The notes: generated by a model from the sequence alone, not told the origin. 12,002 nt of DNA from Oscillospiraceae bacterium (GCA_031289065.1 JAITQI010000016.1:1-12002); one strand, 5' to 3'; positions 1 through 6,344 are shown, counted from the first letter of the stretch. Numbers and translations: made by a program.

Positions 1-120
1 ATCGGGGTAGAGGGGCTTGACCCGCTGATAGACCCATTCGGCGGTGGGATGCTCCTTGGTGTCCCGCAGGGCGTCCAGTATGGCCGCTCGCTTGCGGCTG
101 AAATTGATTTGCCCCGGCAT
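1..120 (-). CDS. Fur/PerR-family metal-dependent transcriptional regulator (N-terminal part only)
   Basis: Forty codons are visible before the window ends, starting at the ATG read leftward from 120. The peptide begins MPGQINFSRKRAAILDAL and continues through an HPTAEWVY motif to a KPLYPD stretch. This is the first part of the winged-helix DNA-binding domain of Fur-family repressors; the HPTA(E/D)W(V/I)Y wording is most like PerR/Fur of Firmicutes. These proteins bind Fe, Mn or Zn and repress uptake or peroxide-defence genes. A GAGAGGGTGG ribosome site lies about 6 bases upstream of the ATG and supports this start. The metal-binding residues are outside the window, so Fur, PerR and Zur cannot be told apart. 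The gene is divergent from the hydrogenase operon. The promoter overlaps an inverted repeat, which suggests autoregulation. Confidence 0.85.
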   Translation of the reverse strand, partial: MPGQINFSRKRAAILDALRDTKEHPTAEWVYQRVKPLYPD

Positions 121-143
121 GGGCGACCACCCTCTCTAAAATA

Positions 144-166
144 ATAATGATAACTTTTACTATTAT
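144..166. promoter_or_regulatory. Inverted repeat, probable Fur/PerR-type operator
   Basis: ATAATGATAA (144-153), a 3-base spacer, then TTACTATTAT (157-166). The arms are complementary at 8 of 10 positions. The AT-rich arms resemble the PerR/Fur box family (TTATAATNATTATAA and relatives). The site overlaps the -10 and the predicted start site of the Fur-family gene, so binding would block its transcription. Autoregulation is inferred, not shown. The site is about 190 bases from the hydrogenase -10, too far for simple occlusion of that promoter. Confidence 0.7.
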
Positions 167-190
167 AGCAGGCAAAGAAAGACCTGTCAA
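162..190 (-). promoter_or_regulatory. Consensus sigma-A promoter of the Fur-family gene
   Basis: Read on the minus strand, TTGACA (185-190) is separated by exactly 17 bases from TATAAT (162-167). Both hexamers match the vegetative consensus 6/6. Transcription would start near 155 and give a leader of about 35 bases to the ATG at 120. A promoter this strong would normally need a repressor, which fits the overlapping inverted repeat at 144-166. Confidence 0.85.
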
Positions 191-354
191 CCCCTTTGGG
201 AAAAATTTTTTGAGAGGCCGCCAGAAAAGAAGGTCCGAGGGCCGCGCTTGCCAACCCATCCCATAAGTTCCAATATTCTAACATTAAAGCCGCAATTTCA
301 GGTAAATTTTCTCCCGCCTTGCCGAAATTCCCTATGGCATTGCCATCGGGTCTG
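191..354. other. Intergenic stretch with no recognised gene
   Basis: This lies between the Fur-family promoter and the hydrogenase promoter. It is more AT-rich than the genes and contains the self-complementary run AAAAATTTTTT at about 201-211, which may be curved DNA. A TTGCCA (248-253) followed 18 bases later by AATATT (272-277) could be a weak second plus-strand promoter, but the match is poor. No ORF with a ribosome site and no convincing RNA gene was seen here. Confidence 0.5.
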
Positions 355-363
355 TGGTATAAT
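355..363 (+). promoter_or_regulatory. Extended -10 promoter of the hydrogenase operon
   Basis: TGG immediately before TATAAT (358-363) makes a TGn-TATAAT extended -10 element. No good -35 sits 16-18 bases upstream; TTGCCA at 340-345 is only 12 bases away. Such promoters often rely on the extended -10. The predicted start is near 370, giving a leader of about 100 bases before hydC. The candidate Rex operator begins just after this start. Confidence 0.65.
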
Positions 364-373
364 ATCTGTCGGT

Positions 374-397
374 TGATTGTGAAATTTGAGACAATCA
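374..397. promoter_or_regulatory. Candidate Rex (NADH/NAD+ sensor) operator
   Basis: TGATTGT (374-380) and ACAATCA (391-397) form perfect 7-base arms around a 10-base centre. The inner 18 bases, TTGTGAAATTTGAGACAA, match the Rex consensus TTGTGAA-N4-TTCACAA at 11 of 14 defined positions; the right half is the weaker one. The site falls at about +4 to +27 of the hydrogenase transcript, where a bound repressor would block initiation or escape. Rex regulates hydrogenase and fermentation genes in several clostridia, so the position makes sense. A 7-bp RNA hairpin is the alternative reading. Confidence 0.6.
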
Positions 398-470
398 GGC
401 GATCGATAGCGGAAAACCAAAAACGCCAGCGGTTCCAGTCAAATCCTACATTAAGGGGGCGCATGTCAAT

Positions 471-971
471 ATGCCCAACAGCAAAACCGCAATCCCGTTC
501 AAGGGAACGGCGCAGCAGCATGAACAATTGCTGGCCGTCATCGAGCGGTATAAGGATCAGCCCGGAGCGACCATGCCCGTGCTGCAAGAGGCCCAAGAGA
601 TTTACGGCTACCTCCCCGAAGAGGTGCAGATCGTCGTCGCCGAGGGGCTGGGCATGTCCCTGTCCGAGGTGTACGGCATTGTCTCCTTCTACACCCAGTT
701 TACCCTGAACCCCAAGGGGGACATCCGCGTCGAGGTCTGCCTGGGCACCGCTTGCTATGTCAAGGGCTCCGGCGAGGTGCTCGCCCGGGTGGAACGCAAG
801 CTGGGCTGCAAGGCCGGCAAGGTGAAACCCGACGGCAGTTTTTCGGTGGACGCCACCCGGTGCATCGGCGCCTGCGGCCTGGCCCCGGTCATGGTGGTGG
901 GCGGCGACGTGTACGGCCGCCTGACGCCGGACGACGTGGACGGCATTTTGGACAAGTACCTCAAAGCATAA
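471..971 (+). CDS. hydC: NuoE-like [2Fe-2S] subunit of NAD-linked [FeFe]-hydrogenase
   Basis: This 166-residue protein belongs to the NuoE/24-kDa family: a helical N-terminal part followed by a thioredoxin-like [2Fe-2S] domain. The cluster ligands are visible as C90 and C95 (CLGTAC) and C131 and C135 (CIGAC). Family hallmarks include LPEEV, YGIVSFYTQF and the TRCIGACGLAP stretch. In HydABC-type enzymes this small subunit sits beside the flavin subunit HydB and carries an accessory cluster. The ATG at 471 is preferred because AGGGGG (454-459) lies 11 bases upstream. An ATG at 463 is out of frame and too close to that site. It is the first gene of the operon; the next gene begins 5 bases after its stop. 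NuoE of a respiratory complex is excluded by the downstream hydA. Confidence 0.93.
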   Translation: MPNSKTAIPFKGTAQQHEQLLAVIERYKDQPGATMPVLQEAQEIYGYLPEEVQIVVAEGLGMSLSEVYGIVSFYTQFTLNPKGDIRVEVCLGTACYVKGSGEVLARVERKLGCKAGKVKPDGSFSVDATRCIGACGLAPVMVVGGDVYGRLTPDDVDGILDKYLKA

Positions 972-976
972 TCCCT

Positions 977-1513
977 ATGAAAGAACTCTCGCTGCACATC
1001 CTCGACATCGCGCAAAACAGCTTGACCGCCGGGGCGTCCCTGGTCGAGCTGTCCCTGACGCGGCGGGGCGGCCTGCTGACAGCGGTCATCAAGGACAACG
1101 GCCGGGGCATGACCCCCGACATGGCCGCCCGGGTGACAGACCCCTTCACCACCACCCGTACCACCCGCCGGGTGGGGCTGGGACTGCCCTTGTGGAAGCT
1201 GGCCGCCGAGCAGACCGGCGGCTCCTTCGCCTTGGAAAGCGCCCCCGGCGTCGGCACGACGGTGACAGCCGCCTTCGTCCACGGCCACATCGACACGCCC
1301 CCCTTGGGGGACATCGTGGGGACGGTGGTCACCCTCATCCAGGGCGCGCCGTCGGTGGATTTCGTCTACCGCCAGGAAACCGAGGACGGGGCCTTTGCCC
1401 TGGACACCCGAGACCTGCGGCGGGCGCTGGAGGACGTGCCTTTGGACAGCCCCGACGTGCTGGCCTGGGTGGGCGAATACCTGCAAGAACAGACGGCGCT
1501 GCACCCCGTATGA
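977..1513 (+). CDS. Orphan histidine-kinase-type ATPase (HATPase_c) inside the hydrogenase operon
   Basis: This 178-residue protein starts MKELSLHILDIAQNS. An N-box (D10-IAQ-N14), a G1 box (D40-NGRGM-45), a D55-PFTTT segment and a G2 box (V66-GLGLPL-72) identify a GHKL ATP-binding fold of the histidine-kinase type. The fold ends near residue 96 with an APGVGTTV strand. There is no dimerisation/phospho-acceptor helix pair, no sensor domain and no membrane segment, so it cannot be an ordinary sensor kinase. Residues from about 100 to 178 (GHIDTPPLGDIVGTVV onward) form an acidic domain I do not recognise. Similar proteins are, to my knowledge, found in hydrogenase operons of other clostridia, but their role is not established. 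The start lacks a clear ribosome site, and the 5-base gap to hydC implies translational coupling. Possible roles are an anti-sigma-like kinase, an assembly ATPase or a regulator. Confidence 0.8.
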   Translation: MKELSLHILDIAQNSLTAGASLVELSLTRRGGLLTAVIKDNGRGMTPDMAARVTDPFTTTRTTRRVGLGLPLWKLAAEQTGGSFALESAPGVGTTVTAAFVHGHIDTPPLGDIVGTVVTLIQGAPSVDFVYRQETEDGAFALDTRDLRRALEDVPLDSPDVLAWVGEYLQEQTALHPV

Positions 1514-1551
1514 CAGGCGGCGGCGAACCCCACATGTACACTACACACAAG

Positions 1552-1570
1552 GGCCGATGAAGCGTCGGCC
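1552..1570 (+). other. Small stem-loop before the hydD-like gene
   Basis: GGCCGA (1552-1557) and TCGGCC (1565-1570) form a perfect 6-bp stem with a 7-base loop. No T-tract follows, so it is not a classic terminator. It occupies the only sizeable gap inside the operon (1514-1596) and lies just upstream of the AAAAGGAG ribosome site at 1583-1590. It may mark an RNA processing or stability point. Confidence 0.45.
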
Positions 1571-1596
1571 TCTGCGCAAGCGAAAAGGAGCGTTAT

Positions 1597-1968
1597 ATGA
1601 AAAGCATCGAAGAACTCAAAGCCATCCGTGAAAAGGCCCGAGGCGACCTGAACCTGCGGCAGGAGGACATCGGGAACAACACCCGCGTCGTGGTGGGCAT
1701 GGCCACCTGCGGTATCGCCGCCGGGGCGCGTCCCGTGCTGGCCTCCTGTGTCGAGGAGGTTCACCGCCGGGGGCTGACCGACGTCACGGTCACCCAGACC
1801 GGCTGCATCGGTGTCTGCCGCCTGGAACCCATCGTGGAGGTGTTCGTGCCCGGCGAGGAAAAGGTAACCTATGTCAACATGACGCCTGAAAAGGCCGCCC
1901 AGGTCATCGCGGAGCACGTCGTCAACCACAAGGTCAAGACCGAATACACCATCGGCGCGAATCAGTAA
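1597..1968 (+). CDS. hydD: Small ferredoxin-like (thioredoxin-fold) hydrogenase accessory subunit, HydD-like
   Basis: This 123-residue protein has a thioredoxin-like [2Fe-2S] ferredoxin fold, seen in VVVGMATCGIAAGARPVL (about residues 31-48) and TQTGCIGVCRLEP (67-79). Cysteines are C38, C51, C70 and C74. The canonical CxxxxC pair of NuoE is broken: the position five after C38 is G43. Only C70/C74 keep the usual spacing, and C51 is extra. Cluster binding is therefore uncertain, and the protein may be structural. Its place between the ATPase and hydB matches the small fourth subunit known from acetogen hydrogenase operons; the symbol is given on that basis. AAAAGGAG lies 6 bases before the ATG. 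The gap to hydB is 18 bases, so both are on one transcript. Confidence 0.75.
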   Translation: MKSIEELKAIREKARGDLNLRQEDIGNNTRVVVGMATCGIAAGARPVLASCVEEVHRRGLTDVTVTQTGCIGVCRLEPIVEVFVPGEEKVTYVNMTPEKAAQVIAEHVVNHKVKTEYTIGANQ

Positions 1969-1986
1969 CGCGAGGAGGAAACCGCC

Positions 1987-3777
1987 ATGGAACTTGTCAG
2001 AAGCCATATCCTGGTCTGCGCCGGCACCGGCTGCAGTTCGTCGGGCAGCGAAAAGATCATCGCCGCCTTTGAGGCATCCCTCAAAGAGGCCGGCCTGGAC
2101 AAAGAGGTCAAGGTCATCAAGACGGGCTGTTTCGGCCTGTGCGCCCTGGGGCCGGTCGTCGTGGTCTACCCCGAGGGTTCCTTCTACTCCCGGGTGACCC
2201 CCAAGGACGCCGAGGAGATCGTGGAGGAACACATCCTCAAAGGCCGCATCGTACGCCGCCTGCTCTACCAAGAGACGGTGCAGGACGACAACGTAAAGTC
2301 CCTCAACGAGACGGGATTTTATAAAAAACAGCTGCGCATCGCCCTGCGCAACTGCGGCGTCATCAACCCCGAGGTCATCGACGAGTACATCGCCTACGAC
2401 GGCTACCAGTCTTTGGCCAAGGCGCTGACCGAGCAGACGCCCGAGGAGGTGCTGGCCGTCGTGAAGGCCTCCGGCCTGCGGGGCCGCGGCGGCGCGGGGT
2501 TCCCCACCGGCACTAAGTGGGAGTTCGCCATGAAGCAGCCTCCCGGCCAGAAATACGTCTGCTGCAACGCCGACGAGGGCGACCCGGGGGCCTTTATGGA
2601 CCGCTCGGTGCTGGAGGGCGACCCCCACAGCATCATCGAGGCCATGACCATCGCCGGGTACGTCATCGGCGCGGATCAGGGCTACATTTATGTCCGGGCC
2701 GAATACCCCATCGCGGTCAAGCGGCTCAAAATCGCCATCGAACAGGCCCGGGCCTACAACCTGCTGGGCCAGAATATCTTCGGCACCGATTTCTCCTTCG
2801 ACCTGGAGATCCGGCTGGGCGCGGGGGCCTTCGTGTGCGGCGAGGAGACCGCCCTGATGACCTCCATCGAGGGCAACCGGGGCGAACCCCGGCCCCGGCC
2901 GCCGTTCCCGGCGGTCAAGGGTCTGTTCGGCAAGCCCACCATCCTCAACAACGTGGAGACTTACGCCAACATCCCCTGGATTCTCACGCAGGGCGCGGAG
3001 GCCTTCGCGGCCATCGGCACCGAGCGCGCCAAGGGCACCAAGGTCTTCGCCTTGGGCGGCAAAATCAAGAACACCGGCCTGGTGGAAATCCCCATGGGCA
3101 CCACCCTGCGGGAAGTGGTGGAGGAGATCGGCGGCGGCTGCCCGAACGGCAAGGCCTTCAAGGCGGCCCAGACCGGCGGCCCCTCGGGGGGCTGTATCCC
3201 GGCGGCCTATATCGACACCGCCATCGAGTATGAGACCCTGACCGCCCTGGGTTCCATGATGGGTTCCGGCGGCCTGATCGTCATGGACGAGGACAACTGC
3301 ATGGTGGACATCGCCAAGTTCTTCCTGGAGTTCACGGTGGACGAGTCCTGCGGCAAATGCACCCCCTGCCGCATCGGCACCAAACGCCTGCACCAAATTT
3401 TGGAGAAGATCACCACCGGGCGGGGCACCATGGAGGATCTCGACCTGCTGGAAGAGCTCTGCCACCACATCAAGGGCAGTTCCCTGTGCGGCCTGGGGCA
3501 GACCGCTCCCAACCCGGTGCTGTCCACCCTGCGGCACTTCCGGGAGGAATACGTGGCCCACGTGCGGGACAAGAAGTGCCCCGCCCACGTGTGCAAGGCC
3601 CTCATGCAGTACCGGATCACCGACGCCTGCAAGGGCTGCACCGCCTGCGCCCGCGTCTGCCCCACCGGGGCCATTTCGGGCAAGGTCAAGGAGCTCCACG
3701 TCATCGACCAGGACAAGTGCATCAAATGCGGCGCCTGCATGGAGAAGTGCAAGTTTAACGCCATCGTGAAAGAATAG
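1987..3777 (+). CDS. hydB: NuoF-like flavin/NADH subunit of bifurcating [FeFe]-hydrogenase
   Basis: This 596-residue protein is expected to bind FMN and exchange electrons with NAD(H). In order it shows a thioredoxin-like [2Fe-2S] domain (C11, C16, C48, C52); the NuoF core with the GRGGAGFPTGTKW loop (about 166-178), NADEGDPGAFMDR (194-206) and the GAGAFVCGEET segment (278-288); an SLBB-like part; and a [4Fe-4S] site (C455, C458, C461, C501). The C-terminal ferredoxin domain carries two [4Fe-4S] motifs (C548/551/554/558 and C578/581/584/588). An extra CPAHVC pair (C531, C536) just before it could hold a metal in the hinge. This build, with ferredoxin domains at both ends, is that of HydB in trimeric hydrogenases rather than complex I NuoF. 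GAGGAGG lies upstream of the ATG. hydA follows after 14 bases. Confidence 0.95.
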   Translation: MELVRSHILVCAGTGCSSSGSEKIIAAFEASLKEAGLDKEVKVIKTGCFGLCALGPVVVVYPEGSFYSRVTPKDAEEIVEEHILKGRIVRRLLYQETVQDDNVKSLNETGFYKKQLRIALRNCGVINPEVIDEYIAYDGYQSLAKALTEQTPEEVLAVVKASGLRGRGGAGFPTGTKWEFAMKQPPGQKYVCCNADEGDPGAFMDRSVLEGDPHSIIEAMTIAGYVIGADQGYIYVRAEYPIAVKRLKIAIEQARAYNLLGQNIFGTDFSFDLEIRLGAGAFVCGEETALMTSIEGNRGEPRPRPPFPAVKGLFGKPTILNNVETYANIPWILTQGAEAFAAIGTERAKGTKVFALGGKIKNTGLVEIPMGTTLREVVEEIGGGCPNGKAFKAAQTGGPSGGCIPAAYIDTAIEYETLTALGSMMGSGGLIVMDEDNCMVDIAKFFLEFTVDESCGKCTPCRIGTKRLHQILEKITTGRGTMEDLDLLEELCHHIKGSSLCGLGQTAPNPVLSTLRHFREEYVAHVRDKKCPAHVCKALMQYRITDACKGCTACARVCPTGAISGKVKELHVIDQDKCIKCGACMEKCKFNAIVKE

Positions 3778-3791
3778 GAGGCGTGACGAAT

Positions 3792-5546
3792 ATGGATACC
3801 GTCAAGCTGAAGATCAACGGCAAGGAGGTGGAGGTTCCCAAGACCGCCACCATTCTGGAGGCCGCCCGGCAGGTGGACATCGACATCCCATCCCTGTGTT
3901 ATATGAAAAACATCAACGCCATCGGCGCCTGCCGCATCTGCGTGGTGGCCGTCAAGGGGGCCCGCAGTCTGGTGGCCTCCTGCGTCTACCCGGTGGCCGA
4001 GGGTATGGAGGTGTTCACCAACACTGGCGAGGTCATCCAGGCCCGGAAAAATACCCTGGAGCTGATTCTCTCCAATCACCGGATGGACTGCCTGACCTGC
4101 CTGCGCAACCAAAACTGCGAGCTGCAAAAGCTGGCCCGGGACTTTGGGATGCAGGAGGTGCGCTTCCACACCGACAACATGAAGCCCGAAATCGAGGATT
4201 CCACCCTGCATCTGGTGCGGGACAACTCCAAGTGCATCCTCTGCCGCCGCTGTGTGGCCGTCTGCCGCAACAACCAGTCCGTGTCCGTCATCGGCCCCAA
4301 CGACCGGGGCTTTGAGAGCCACATCTCCTGCGCCTTTGACCGCAATTTGGACGAGACCGCCTGCGTGTCCTGCGGACAGTGCACCGCGGTCTGCCCCACC
4401 GGGGCGCTGACCGAGAAGGACGACACCGAAAAGGTGTGGGCCGCCTTGGCAGACCCCAAAAAGCACGTGGTCGTGGGCGTGGCCCCCTCCATCCGGGTGA
4501 CCCTGGGCGAGTGCTTCGGGATGCCGGTGGGCACCAACGTGGAGGGCAAAATGGTGGCCGCCCTGCACCGGCTGAACTTTGACGGCGTGTTCGACATCGA
4601 CGTGACCGCCGATCTGACCATCATGGAGGAGGGCACCGAGTTCCTCAAACGGTTGGAATCCGGCCACGACCTGCCCCTGATCACCTCCTGTAGCCCGGGT
4701 TGGATTCGCTTCTGCGAGCAATTCTTCCCTGAGTTCATCCCCAACCTGTCCACCTGCAAGTCCCCCCAGCAGATGTTCGGGGCCATGATGAAGACCTATT
4801 ACGCCCGGAAGATCGGCGTGGATCCCGCCGACATCTTCACGGTGGGCATCATGCCCTGCACCGCCAAGAAGTTTGAAATCCACCGGGAGGACGAGCAGGC
4901 TGTACCCGGTCTGCCGGACATCGACGTCTCCCTGACCACCCGGGAGTTGGGCCGCATGATCTCCCGGGCGGGCGTCATGTTCACCGGCCTGCCCGACGAG
5001 GATTTTGACCCCGCCTTTGGCATCGCCTCCGGCGCGGGCCTCATTTTCGGCGCCACCGGCGGCGTTATGGAGGCCGCCCTGCGCACCGTGGCCGAATTGG
5101 TCACCGGCAAACCCTTGGAAACGCTCGAGTTCAACGAAGTGCGCGGCGTGGCCGGTATCAAGGAGGCCGAGTACGACTTAAACGGTCGCAAAGTCCGTGC
5201 CGCCGTCGCCTCCGGCCTGGCCAACTGCCGCCGCCTGCTCAACCGCATCAAAGCCGGCGAGGCGCACTACGACATCGTGGAGATGATGGCCTGCCCCGGC
5301 GGCTGCGTCAACGGCGGCGGCCAGCCGCCCCAACCGGCCGGTGTGCGCAACTTCGTCGATCTCCGCGCCAAACGCGCCGAGGCCCTGTACACTCACGACG
5401 CGAAAATGCCCCTGCGCAAGAGCCATGAGAACCCCCTCATCAAGCAGCTGTACGAGGAGGTCATGGACGGGAAGCCGGGGAGCCACAACGCCCACAAGTG
5501 GCTGCACACGTCCTACCGGGCGCGGCCGAAGTATCCGGTGAAGTAA
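3792..5546 (+). CDS. hydA: [FeFe]-hydrogenase catalytic subunit
   Basis: The H-cluster enzyme reduces protons to H2 or oxidises H2 in the cytoplasm. From the N-terminus of 584 residues: a plant-type [2Fe-2S] domain (C36, C47, C50, C64), a His-Cys3 [4Fe-4S] site (H96, C100, C103, C109), two [4Fe-4S] motifs (C148/151/154/158 and C191/194/197/201), then the H-domain. The three signatures are TSCSPGW (298-304), MPCTAKKFE (354-362) and EMMACPGGCVNGGGQP (497-512). The C-terminal small-subunit domain is fused. The first signature has Ser where many monomeric enzymes have a second Cys. A GTG at 3783 is also in frame, but AGGAGG (3776-3781) is only one base from it and 10 bases from the ATG at 3792, so the ATG is chosen. 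No signal peptide is present. It is the last gene of the operon. Confidence 0.96.
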   Translation: MDTVKLKINGKEVEVPKTATILEAARQVDIDIPSLCYMKNINAIGACRICVVAVKGARSLVASCVYPVAEGMEVFTNTGEVIQARKNTLELILSNHRMDCLTCLRNQNCELQKLARDFGMQEVRFHTDNMKPEIEDSTLHLVRDNSKCILCRRCVAVCRNNQSVSVIGPNDRGFESHISCAFDRNLDETACVSCGQCTAVCPTGALTEKDDTEKVWAALADPKKHVVVGVAPSIRVTLGECFGMPVGTNVEGKMVAALHRLNFDGVFDIDVTADLTIMEEGTEFLKRLESGHDLPLITSCSPGWIRFCEQFFPEFIPNLSTCKSPQQMFGAMMKTYYARKIGVDPADIFTVGIMPCTAKKFEIHREDEQAVPGLPDIDVSLTTRELGRMISRAGVMFTGLPDEDFDPAFGIASGAGLIFGATGGVMEAALRTVAELVTGKPLETLEFNEVRGVAGIKEAEYDLNGRKVRAAVASGLANCRRLLNRIKAGEAHYDIVEMMACPGGCVNGGGQPPQPAGVRNFVDLRAKRAEALYTHDAKMPLRKSHENPLIKQLYEEVMDGKPGSHNAHKWLHTSYRARPKYPVK

Positions 5547-5556
5547 TGTGAAAAGC

Positions 5557-5589
5557 GAGGGGACGGGCTTCGGTTCGTCCCCTTGTTTT
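5557..5589 (+). terminator. Rho-independent terminator of the hydrogenase operon
   Basis: AGGGGACG (5558-5565) pairs with CGTCCCCT (5576-5583). The inner part closes with a C(TTCG)G tetraloop (5568-5573). TTGTTTT follows at 5583-5589. It begins about 10 bases after the hydA stop and separates the operon from trmL. Confidence 0.9.
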
Positions 5590-5659
5590 GGTTATTGCGG
5601 CACAACCGCGGCGGATATGTTTGCGCGACGTGTGCCCATTTTTACTCTCTGGAGGCCCT

Positions 5660-6172
5660 ATGCCGCATATTGTTTTGGTGGAGCCCGAGATCCCGCAGAA
5701 TACCGGCAACATCTCCCGCACCTGCGCGGCCACCGGCTGCCCGCTGCATTTGGTGAAGCCCCTGGGGTTTTCCTTGGCGGATAAATACCTCAAGCGGGCC
5801 GGGCTGGACTACTGGCCGCTGCTGGATTTGACCGTATACGACAGCTTTGACGCCTTCTGGCCGCTCTGCCGGGAGCGGCGTTTTTGGTTGCTGTCCACCA
5901 AGGCCCCCCGGGCTTACACCGAGGCCGCGTTCGCGCCGGACGACTTTTTGCTGTTCGGGCGGGAAACCGCCGGGCTGCCGGAAACGCTGCTGCGGGCCCA
6001 CCCCGACCGGGCGCTGCGCATCCCCATGCGCCCCGGTCTGCGCAGCCTCAATCTGTCAAACTCTGTGGCGATTGTCCTGTTTGAAGCCTTGCGGCAACAC
6101 GGGTTCCCGGGTCTGACAGGGGAAGGGGACATCGGCGGCCGGCCGGTGGAGGGGCCTGACGGAAACCCCTGA
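5660..6172 (+). CDS. trmL: tRNA (cytidine/uridine-34 2'-O)-methyltransferase, SPOUT class
   Basis: The enzyme uses S-adenosylmethionine to methylate the ribose of the wobble nucleotide in certain leucine tRNAs. At 170 residues it is a compact SPOUT protein. Family motifs are EPEIPQNTGNISRTCA (8-23), GLDYW (48-52), LLFGRETAGLP (97-107) and RIPM...RSLNLSNSVAIVLFEALR (120-145). The last two form the trefoil-knot cofactor site. GGAGG (5651-5655) upstream supports the ATG at 5660. The protein's last residues (from about 150) are Gly/Pro-rich and look unconserved. It sits alone between two terminated operons. No convincing promoter was found in 5590-5650. It may be fed by readthrough or by a promoter I cannot recognise. 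Confidence 0.93.
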   Translation: MPHIVLVEPEIPQNTGNISRTCAATGCPLHLVKPLGFSLADKYLKRAGLDYWPLLDLTVYDSFDAFWPLCRERRFWLLSTKAPRAYTEAAFAPDDFLLFGRETAGLPETLLRAHPDRALRIPMRPGLRSLNLSNSVAIVLFEALRQHGFPGLTGEGDIGGRPVEGPDGNP

Positions 6173-6184
6173 GGGGCTGTCCCC
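6166..6184 (+). other. Mutually exclusive short hairpins at the trmL stop
   Basis: CCCC (6166-6169), GGGG (6173-6176) and CCCC (6181-6184) allow the central G-run to pair either way; the stop codon TGA is in the first loop. No T-tract follows directly; the nearest T-runs are around 6227-6239. It may be a weak trmL transcript end. A clear terminator for trmL was not found. Confidence 0.3.
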
Positions 6185-6260
6185 GCCGCCGGGTTTGGGC
6201 AGGCGTCCGCCGGTTTCTGTCTCCGCTTTTAACTTTTTTGCCGTATTGAGTGGATTTTTC

Positions 6261-6289
6261 TTGCTTTTTCCCCGCTGCGCGGTTATAAT
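6261..6289 (+). promoter_or_regulatory. Sigma-A promoter of the pgk-tpiA-gpmI-eno operon
   Basis: TTGCTT (6261-6266) is followed, after exactly 17 bases, by TATAAT (6284-6289). The -35 matches 4/6 and the -10 matches 6/6. The start is predicted near 6296, inside the short inverted repeat at 6294-6307. The leader to pgk is about 50 bases. Confidence 0.8.
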
Positions 6290-6293
6290 GACT

Positions 6294-6307
6294 GGTGGAA
6301 AACCACC
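6294..6307 (+). promoter_or_regulatory. Inverted repeat at the pgk transcription start
   Basis: GGTGG (6294-6298), AAAA loop, CCACC (6303-6307), a perfect 5-bp repeat located at the predicted +1. As RNA it could cap the 5' end and slow decay; as DNA it could be a small operator. The sequence does not decide between these. Confidence 0.45.
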
Positions 6308-6344
6308 GTAAAATTTTTCATGTCCGAATAGGAGGATTTTCGCG

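Noticed and set aside
319..708. Possible extra plus-strand gene overlapping hydC
   Set aside because: It is a frame-shifted reading of hydC, rich in Arg, Ser and Pro, and its ATG at 319 lies upstream of the predicted promoter.
1366..3699. Very long minus-strand open frame (over 770 codons) opposite hydB
   Set aside because: High GC makes stop codons rare opposite real genes. The translation has no recognisable domain and is rich in Gly, Ala, Asp and His, while the plus-strand frame is an unmistakable hydrogenase subunit.
3783..3791. GTG start for hydA
   Set aside because: The ribosome site ends one base before it; the ATG at 3792 has proper spacing.
3207..4883. Long minus-strand open frame opposite hydB and hydA
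   Set aside because: Same shadow effect; no ribosome site or family motif, and the conserved gene on the plus strand explains the sequence.
5590..5659. Promoter for trmL
   Set aside because: No -10/-35 pair with acceptable spacing could be found, so none is reported.
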